Assembly: GCA_014925825.1 (NCBI GenBank)
Contig: JACGCK010000004.1
Location: forward strand, 558,001-622,000
Origin: Pholiota molesta
Lineage: Eukaryota > Basidiomycota > Agaricomycetes > Agaricales > Strophariaceae
DNA: 64,000 nt
Reading direction: 5' to 3'
Shown here piece by piece: positions 56,327-64,000 of this stretch. Position 1 is the stretch's first letter; each line of letters begins with the position of its first letter. Made by a program: the position numbers and the translations under genes. The notes under the pieces are model-generated. The model did not search any database. It saw only the letters and a program-made list of their open reading frames with translations, and had not been told where the DNA came from.

Positions 56327-59300
56327 GGACAGATGCAATATTGATATAATTGAGTTGGTGGACTGTGAGCGCCTGGCACGTTGAAACCTGCACTGATAGG
56401 TTGTCATGCAGATTAGTGTACTGGTAAATTAGAAGGTACATCCAGACATACAAACGTTGACTGTTGCCTCTGCTGGTCCCGATCTTCCACCTGATGCTGG
56501 GCGACTTGGTAAACTCGACGCGTGGCGGTCCTACTTCAAATGACGAATCCGGTCTAGCAAAGATGGGGGGATGGAGGATCAGCTTCCGACTAAGCCTAAG
56601 ACAATTTCAGCAAATCTTCGTATATATCTTGCTCAATGCGCAGCCTTCGCTGAAGGTTTGTAAGTGAAAGGTGATGGTCAGTGGAAGACTTGAGTTGACA
56701 GTGGCGCAGCACGGCATCGGTGGCGGTGCCGCAGTCGATCATCTCATAAGCATTGGCGGCGGGCCGGTTTATTCTCCTTATATGGCAATGCTTCGCTATC
56801 AAACGACGGACTACTAAGTTGTTTGCAGACTGGCACACCGCCGCACACGAAGAGCAGTAAGTCTCTTCTAATTAATCTTGTCTGGTTTCAGTCATCTTAT
56901 GAACTGAAGGACCACAATACTCATTGCCAGGTCTAGACGTCCAGCAGCTGTATAGACCGATGTGAATACCTTGTTAGTCAATGTTAAAACGTTTGCATTA
57001 AGCTTCTTGCGGCTCGCTTAACTGTGAGTACTGGTTACTGAGGCAATTTTGTAACCACGAATCCTCATTTACCGAAGTGCTAGTCTAATTTCTATGAGAA
57101 TTCAGCGTATGAATATGTGCATACTTCATAATGGCTCCCATTGTGTGTCTTCGGATAAAGAATCATCACATCTATAGTTTGTGGTACACAATCTCCATTC
57201 GAGAGTCTCGTTTTGAAGTCACACTGAAGTCAAGCACACTGCGGTATTTTCAGACCCGAAAGCCAACTTCAATCGAAGAACATAAAGATTCTACAGTATC
57301 AATCAATTAAAGTGATGTCCGTCTCTTCCGGTGGCTCTAGTACTTTATTCAAGACCTCATATCCGGCTAAATGATATTGTGGCTGCTGTAATGGTGCTGT
57401 TACAACAAAATCCATAAGCTTGCCCTTTCTCGGAGGATCCAACTACCACAGAGGAATGAGAATAGATCATCGACCCAAGAAATGCGGTCAAACGGGGATT
57501 ATGACTTGTCAATGCTCTTAACTATGCTGGGCATGGGTTCTCTCATATCAATGCGGTTTTACCAATAAACAACAATTTTCGAATGGTATCTTGTAAACAG
57601 CGAATGGAATCATTTTTAGAATAAGATAATCATTTATTAACGGGGAAATCCTCAGCAGAGTTAAATGTGAATCCTAATCACTCACTAAATATCTTCTGTT
57701 CCAATGGTGAATGAAGATGGTGCCCAATATCAGTGACAAAGTAAACTGTTAACATGGGTTAGCGCTCAAACAGTTATAGCTATTTATATTTTCTTCCTCT
57801 TTCAGAACTGATGCAGGATGCATAGACAATGTCGATGATAATGAAAAGGACTGCATTCTGAGAAGCCGGGTCATAAGCAATTGGTCCTCTTTAATACTAG
57901 CTCATTCTACACGAACTGTGAACACTTCATTAGATGGTTATTTATAGTAGTCTCAATTTCGTACGGAGGATATTCTGGGCAACCTTCGCCTCGACCATGT
58001 CTCGACTCTCTTCCGAATGGCCTGGAAAAAGAAGCGAGCATAGCGCTCTCTCGCGATTCCTTTGCGCGCGGTGACATCACCCGCCATCAGCGCGTTATTC
58101 GGCCCATCAACTTATGTTTACAATATTCATGTATATGAGGTTTCATTCAACGGCTTCGATTTCGAAGACGGAAAAGACAAGTTGATCATAACAAATCAAC
58201 ATCGGGAGATTGAGTGTGGGCTTCTTTCTTCTCAGCACATGAGAGGTTTAACGCCACCGTTTGATATTGTCGACAAATCAACATTTGCGCCCGATAGCTG
58301 GATAGCCCGGCATATATCCATACATGGGCTTTCCTTCCCGATTCCTTTATCATCATCACCAAGTATCGGGCCTCCATGTTGACAGGCGATTGGCTCTTCT
58401 AAGCGCAACCGACCATTGGCTTAGCATGGCAGTCTGGGATTGCCGGGGTAGCTTGTTTTTGCTGATTGTTGGCCCGCTCGAAGTCCCCTTCTCTCAAAGA
58501 AGGCTTCTGGACAGGCAGCTTTGAGCGCTTGAAGGGTTTTGACAAGAATTCAGGCAGAGTGGTAGTTGGAAGACTATCAACACTTTCAAACAAGCTTGCG
58601 TGCTGGTCCCGGCCTTCTGGGACCAGAGAATTATGACATGAGGGTGCGAACAGAAGCACTCAGCCACCAGATGCGGATTGACGTACTGCTTCTTCAAGTC
58701 CATAAAGATGCGCCGTAGGTCAATTGACAAGCCCAAACACGTTTCTTGGAATCCGAAGCGCGGTAGGTTTATGAACAAGAACTTTACATGGCAACCCGCG
58801 ACACTCAACTGATGTCTCTTTTTTAAGATTCAGTTGGCGATTGACTCTTTAAGCGGTGTATGTACGGACATATCTGAAGACATGCAGGGAAGTGCAGGGA
58901 TTGAGTAGGTGCGATAGCAACTTGAAGAAGAAAATCTGAATCTGGCACTATGTCAGCGCAGAACATATCTTCCCCACCATCAGCGTATTTCCTCCTATGC
59001 TTCGCAACAATGTCAAATTGTCAAACGAAAGTTTTCCTTCCAGCGGCTGCTATTGGCTGAAATATTAATGGGTGCTGGCTCAGATATGGTTACGTTAATG
59101 AGTGACGAATATAGACTTTTATGTCATACTTAATACCGGAAGGCCGGAGCCCAGTGAAGCGAGCGAGCGCCGTCATCGGCTTTTGCGTGCGTTAGAGTTA
59201 CCTCAGCATGCATACATACGCACGTCAGTTTGTCCAGCAGAGGCAATCTGAAAGACCTTCGCATAATTCAGAATCTGATTTAATCATACCAAATCGTCTC

Positions 59301-60643
59301 CGACTCCCCAGGGATATGCGAGTGTACTAAATTACCGTCCGGCGTCCTGCGAAGCGCGCTCAGTCGCGTTCGCGTCTATGGGCTTCACAATACCGACTCT
59401 CCTGTTCGAACAGACTTTGGCTTGGAATCGATTACCGACGGGAGGGCCGAAGGCTTCCGAAGCTTGGGGTGGGGGGGGTCAATTTAAATTAGCCAATCAC
59501 CTGGCACTATCTTATCACCCGAGATAATTCACATTGTTGGGCGATGTTATGTCATTTTATTAACTTGGGTTCTTTGACCAGAGCTCGTCACTCGCTTGAC
59601 ATACAAATAAAAAAATAGAAGCCTGGAAGCGTTTATCATTTTCCATTGAAATCAGCAGATGCAATAGAATAACGCGATGTACAGAAATAGTGATCGATGA
59701 AATGTTACAGCTTGTGGGGATTCCAATACTCAGCAGGTTCTAGGTGAAAGGGTGTGAGGGATGTACCAGTACACTGCAGATCAAAGGAGCTTTGTGATGG
59801 AGGTAAAATAAGGTGGATAATGTAGAGGGGGACAGCAGTTGATGAAGGGACATGAATAGGAGGCGCCATATAGGGTAGTAGGCAAAGCGTAAGTGCTGAA
59901 TAACAGGCGGGGCTAGGAGAATAATGCGTATAAACCGGTGTACAATACATGAGCGAGTTAATTTTTGCTGGGCAAACGAAGGGATGAATGAATGAATGAA
60001 ATTAAAAAGGAAAGGAAGACTGTCCAAGGAAGGTTTGAATTGGGGAAGCGAAATGGAAAATGTGTGTGCCGCTCGCGAGTCACTATAGACTGGGAGCAAA
60101 TATAATAAATTAGGGAATAGTAAATTGATGTGTAATTCAGACCGAACGGACGAGAAGAGGGATATCGTAGGAAGCAGTTGGGTTATATGAAGGGTGGTTC
60201 GACAGCAATAAAACAACAGTGATGAAAACGAGATGACTGGAACGAAGTAAACGGGAATAATAAGAAGGGATAATAAACGAGGCAAGAAAGATCTCGGAAT
60301 TGAGAGATGATGGAACGGTGAAATGATGGGCGGATGTCTATGCATACTAAGCAGGGGACGGATTTTGTGCTTACACAAAGGGGGAAGAGGGTGGTATCAC
60401 GAGGGATGCCGGCGGTGGCACGGGGAGTAAGCCACCTCGCGCTGCGACGTCCTGCATCGGTAAGTGGGTATAATCCCAGGTCGGTAGCTAGCACCAACCC
60501 CGGGTGCGTCTTCTTACCCATTCGCATCCGAAACCGCGGAAGGTGGGGAGGAAATGGGGCAGAGGGAAGGCAGCCCGTGTGAACCCAGCCGGGATGCACT
60601 TTGATCACAGGACGCAAAGAAGGACAAAAAATATCCCCCCGAA
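56327..60643. other. Gene-poor 4.3 kb region
   Basis: No open frame here can be tied to a family. Frames such as plus 57881-58138, plus 58062-58382 and minus 58494-58808 are short and overlapping, and I could not extend them by splicing. The left end is the F-box gene promoter. The right 900 bp (about 59740-60640) is pyrimidine-rich on the minus strand and most likely the 3' untranslated region of the Con7-like gene. A GGGGTGGGGGGGG tract lies at about 59466-59478, and GAAT is repeated in tandem at about 59984-59999. It may hide decayed repeats or a non-coding RNA, but nothing specific can be supported. Confidence 0.45.
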
Positions 60644-62763
60644 TCACTGGGAATACTCGTCCGCACTGGCATGCCCCCCCAGGCTGGCGTGCCCAGTCCC
60701 CGGCCGACTCCCATTATCGATGTCCGTCTCGTAGAGGTCATAGCCCTCCGCAGACATCCCGAACGCCATCCCGCCGCCCACGGCCCCGTGCATTGGGGTC
60801 AACAGCGCAGGCGCGGGGTACCCGGGGAGCGGTGTCAGCAGTGTGCTGTTCTGCGGCAGCCGCCCGCTCGGGTGAGCGCCGCCGTCGAGCGCCTGCTGTA
60901 CAAGCGCGCGCGGCCGCGGCTCCGGCACGGTTGACGGATGCGGTAGCAGGCCACCGTTCCCCATGTCGAGTTGCGGCAATTCTGAGTGGTGGGTGTGCTG
61001 GTGTGGGTAGGTGGGAAGCGACGACGACGATTCGATAGCTTGGTCGTTAAACGACTGCTGTGGTGGTGCGCCATGAGCGCGAGAGAGCTGCGAGCCGTCG
61101 TGCCACGAAGCGGCCTGGGAGTTGGTGTATCTTTGGCGGGCGGACATTGTCCCCGCCTCGTAAACACCGAGGGTATCCTCGTGCTCCTGAGGGTAGCGAA
61201 TGTCATCGACAGCGACAGAGTACCGTTCGGCCGTCCCGATGGTCACCGACGAGGCGAGGTGCCTCTGTGGCATCCCATAGTGGCCCAAATACCGGTGGCT
61301 ATAGCCATGATGATCGTCGTAGCCATCGCTGAAGCTGCTCCGCCGCATGGCGGCTGCAGCGACTTCTTGCTCCTTTTTGGCTTTGCGCCACTGCTTCCTA
61401 AGCTCTTTGAACTCTGTAAAGCAGGTCGATTAATTAAAATTAATAAGTCATGCGGCTCCCGCTTCAGACAGGAGGGTTGCTCACCGTTCGGACTGCGCTT
61501 GGAACCATGTTTTTGCATGGTGACATGGGCGTTGAGGTGGTTCAGAGTCCCGTATGATTTGTTACAGTCTGGCCACGAGCAGACATAAAGCCGTTCAATT
61601 TCGTCGTAGCGCCTCCTAGGACGCTTTTTCACAGCGTTCCCAGGCAGCGCGACGAAGGAGTAGGTCTTGCGATCCAGGCTATCGGAGGGTATCTGGGAAG
61701 CGCTCAGGCTCCGGTGTAGGTGCTGCGATATTGAACGCGAAGGACTTGTAGGTAGTCCGTTACTCATCGGCGCCACTGACGAAGAGGTGGAGGTCCCTGT
61801 CCCTGGTGGCGAGGGGCCATAAAGATTATCACTGATGGGAGAATAAGGTAGAGCCGAGGTGGGTGAGGCTAACAAGCCATGCGCAAAAGTATTTTGCATG
61901 GGAGATATGGGTTCATCAAGCGTATCAGTAGTGCGATGGTCATAATATTCGAGCTGGGGGTGATCGCGTTGACGGGAGTCATCGTGCTTCCATTCATGCT
62001 GCTGCTGTGGAGGAAACTCGAAATGATGGTGGCGCAGGTCTCGGAGAGAACCTGTACTTGCGCCACGATGGAGTGACGAGCCGTAGAGAGGACCCGAGGA
62101 GCGACTGGCGTGCAGCGACGAGGCGCCGTATGGAAAGCCGAATTGTTGCTGCTGATAGCGGCTGGACATGGAAGGGTCTGGATGAGGAGGGAAGAGGGCA
62201 GGGCCGCTTAGGATGGTCGGCTCGGACATGCGTCGTTGATCCAGTAGGGAGATATGCAAATTATTAGCCGTGGAGTATTTATCGGGGGAGGGTTGACGAG
62301 AAGTGTGGTTGTCCGCAGATTCTGGATGGGAGTGAACGGGATCTTCTGCCGGATATGGGTGGGTATCCGAATGGAGGAAGCGTTCTTGGCAATGCGAAAC
62401 CGTGATGGCCTGGGGCAATGCGGAAAGAGAACACTGGGGGTCTACGGGAGACGGAGATTCGTCGAGGTAGGAATTCATAGCAGGATCTGTATTTGTAGGA
62501 CGACGCGGGCTATTAATATCATAGGACGCCTGTTCTGGTGCGTCCGCAGCGGAGGAAAAGTGATTGGAAGACGGGGGCTGGGGAGAATAGTGGAGGCCAG
62601 CGGCGAACTGGAAGGGCGGCGGCGGGGGCTGGAGGGGGCGCGGGGACGGCGGGGCGGGGTCGGGAGAGGAGGAGGCGTAGTCGGCGGGCGCGTGCTGCTT
62701 TAAATGGCGCTGGTGGGGGAAGAAGGTGGGCACGAGGAGCTGGGGCGGTGGCTGGGAGAGCAT
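60644..62763 (-). CDS. CON7: Con7-like C2H2 transcription factor
   Basis: Nuclear DNA-binding regulator resembling ascomycete Con7 (a morphogenesis and infection-structure regulator in Magnaporthe and Fusarium). The ATG at 62763 starts a Pro-rich N-terminus (MLSQPPPQLLVPTFFPHQRH). The first exon, about 425 residues, is Ser/Pro/His/Gln-rich and disordered. The diagnostic block is TYSFVALPGNAVKKRPRRRY, then DEIERLYVCSWPDCNKSYGT and LNHLNAHVTMQKHGSKRSPN: one C2H2 finger (C-x4-C-x12-H-x5-H) preceded by a basic KKRPRRR nuclear-localisation stretch. After an intron (about 61414-61484) comes EFKELRKQWRKAKKEQEV, the conserved helix after the finger, then a Gly/His/Tyr-rich tail ending SLGGHASADEYSQ at 60644. 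About 685 residues. Whether it controls development or host interaction here is inference. Confidence 0.85.
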
Positions 62764-64000
62764 GGTGCAGCGGACGCGCCAGACGACACATCCTCTCGTT
62801 TTGAGAGTGCAGCAAATCCTCCTCCATCTCAGATCGCCATGTCACACCCGCCGTGACACCAATTAATTACGCGCGACCCTGCCATTTCTCAAGAACATTA
62901 TTCCCCCATATTAGGCAGCAGTCACGCGATCGCGCTCGGCGCCATCTCCATCGATCCGTCGTCCCCGATCGCTTCTCTCTTATCTTCCGCTCTCCTCCTC
63001 CGCACCTCCCTCCCACCCTCTGGCCCGTCTTTTTCGCCAGTAAAATACACACCCGGCTCTACATTCTCCACCCCCATGGCTTTCCGCAATCTATCAAAGA
63101 ACCACCGGCCAATGAAAGATCTTCGATCTCTTTTTATATGTAATCCACCCAGCCTTTCCCACCATCTCCCCGCATTCCCAAACAGCCCCAAACATATATA
63201 TTGCAACGCAATGTGGGAATCTATTGCCGAAACTCTCGCCATTGCACAAATCAAGAAAGCGCCTTCTGTCTTGCCTTGCAACTCCAAGTGGTAGCCATAG
63301 TATAGGCGCTCAACTCGATCTGCGAAGCCCGTGACCGTTCTCTGAACGCGTTGGCCCGATCAAGATCGACAACAATCGAACACGGTCGCGCGCGCTATGC
63401 TTTCAGCCTGAAATAACCCCAAGCTTCTCTCTTCCTTGTCGCAGGCCGCTGCGCTGTGATGATCCCGCTGACTGCTGACACAAAGGATCATGCATACGCA
63501 ATATGCGTCTGGCAGCCGTCGACAAAACCTTCAATAGCTTCCGCTCTAGCGATGATTCCGACGCCGGCCACTAAATGAAAATGGAACCCACTTTTTGTAT
63601 ACGCGAATTCAGTCAGCCTCGGCTTTCCCTCCAGCTCCATCTAGCTGCAGCCACTCAATCCAGTAAGCCCGACGTCCACTTTGTCACACTATTCAATAGT
63701 GCTGCTGCTAGCAATCCTATCTCGTCCTTCCACCGTCCACCTCTCGATGCCTAGCTGACAGGCAGTCAAGTGCATCCATTCCTGGGGGAGCTGGAGCTAA
63801 TGATCTTCTCGAAATCCGAGAATCAAGTGCTTCTTCCGTTGCGATTGTTTCATGACATGATAACCCAGCCGCAAAGTTCCAACATAGCGAAGCGAGGGAA
63901 ATCACATCACTCTATATATAAACCGTCAAATAAGTCTCAAAATCGTACATATGCGTGTAAATACAAATTCCATTCGGCTGCTTCACGGAGCTGGAAATCA
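62764..64000. promoter_or_regulatory. Upstream region of the Con7-like gene
   Basis: At least 1.24 kb upstream of the start with no supported gene, continuing off the window. A long CT-rich tract (about 62970-63065) on the plus strand is purine-rich in the gene's sense orientation. Long upstream regions are common for developmental regulators. Short open frames here are low-complexity. Confidence 0.45.

Noticed and set aside
59740..60378. 212-codon minus-strand open frame
   Set aside because: Its Leu/Ser/Pro/Ile-rich translation mirrors a pyrimidine-rich strand immediately downstream of the Con7-like stop. It has no domain and looks like untranslated sequence.
1..64000. Search for transposons, CRISPR arrays, secondary-metabolite clusters and viral insertions
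   Set aside because: No transposase, reverse transcriptase, terminal repeats, regularly spaced repeats, polyketide or peptide synthase modules, or viral genes could be recognised in any frame.

Overview
The window is nuclear DNA of a filamentous fungus, most likely an Agaricomycete-type basidiomycete. The genes are intron-dense, with introns mostly about 50-60 nt (one is 36 nt), and compactly packed on both strands. The protein set is eukaryotic and fungal: TOR kinase, Tim44, Ccz1, cytochrome c heme lyase, an F-box/RCC1 protein, a Con7-like zinc finger and a DUF7330-type protein. I see no bacterial operon, virus, CRISPR array or intact transposon. Phylum and class are inferred from gene style, not from a marker alignment. 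Layout, left to right: secreted GH16 glucanase (-) divergent from NAD(P)HX dehydratase (+); Rog1-type serine esterase (-); phosphoglucomutase (+); an unrecognised protein (+); Tim44 (-); a cluster of intron-containing tRNA-Pro genes (14.8-16.2 kb); DUF7330-like protein (+); M20-family amidohydrolase (+); J-domain/DnaJ-X protein (-); low-complexity protein (-); five-finger CCCH protein (-); Ccz1 (-); USP4/15-type deubiquitinase (-) divergent from dihydroxyacetone kinase (+); cytochrome c heme lyase (+); TOR kinase (+, 8.8 kb); secreted M28 aminopeptidase (-); an unrecognised protein (+); one isolated tRNA-Pro; F-box/RCC1 protein (-); a gene-poor 4.3 kb stretch; and a Con7-like C2H2 transcription factor (-) with over 1.2 kb of upstream sequence. 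Functional themes are ordinary housekeeping ones. Carbon metabolism: phosphoglucomutase, dihydroxyacetone kinase, NAD(P)HX repair. Mitochondrial import and cytochrome maturation: Tim44, heme lyase. Nutrient signalling and vacuole traffic: TOR, and Ccz1, which with Mon1 activates Rab7. Protein turnover: USP, F-box/RCC1. Extracellular digestion: GH16, M28. No gene cluster for a single pathway is apparent. The points most worth a second look are: the tRNA-Pro family, whose exon sequences are conserved while every intron differs; four apparent one-base-loss frameshifts in otherwise conserved genes, which look more like homopolymer consensus errors than pseudogenes; three GC-AG introns placed in critical domains; a phosphoglucomutase whose final coding exon is only the stop codon; and two unrecognised low-complexity proteins that each carry an RVxF-like PP1-docking motif.
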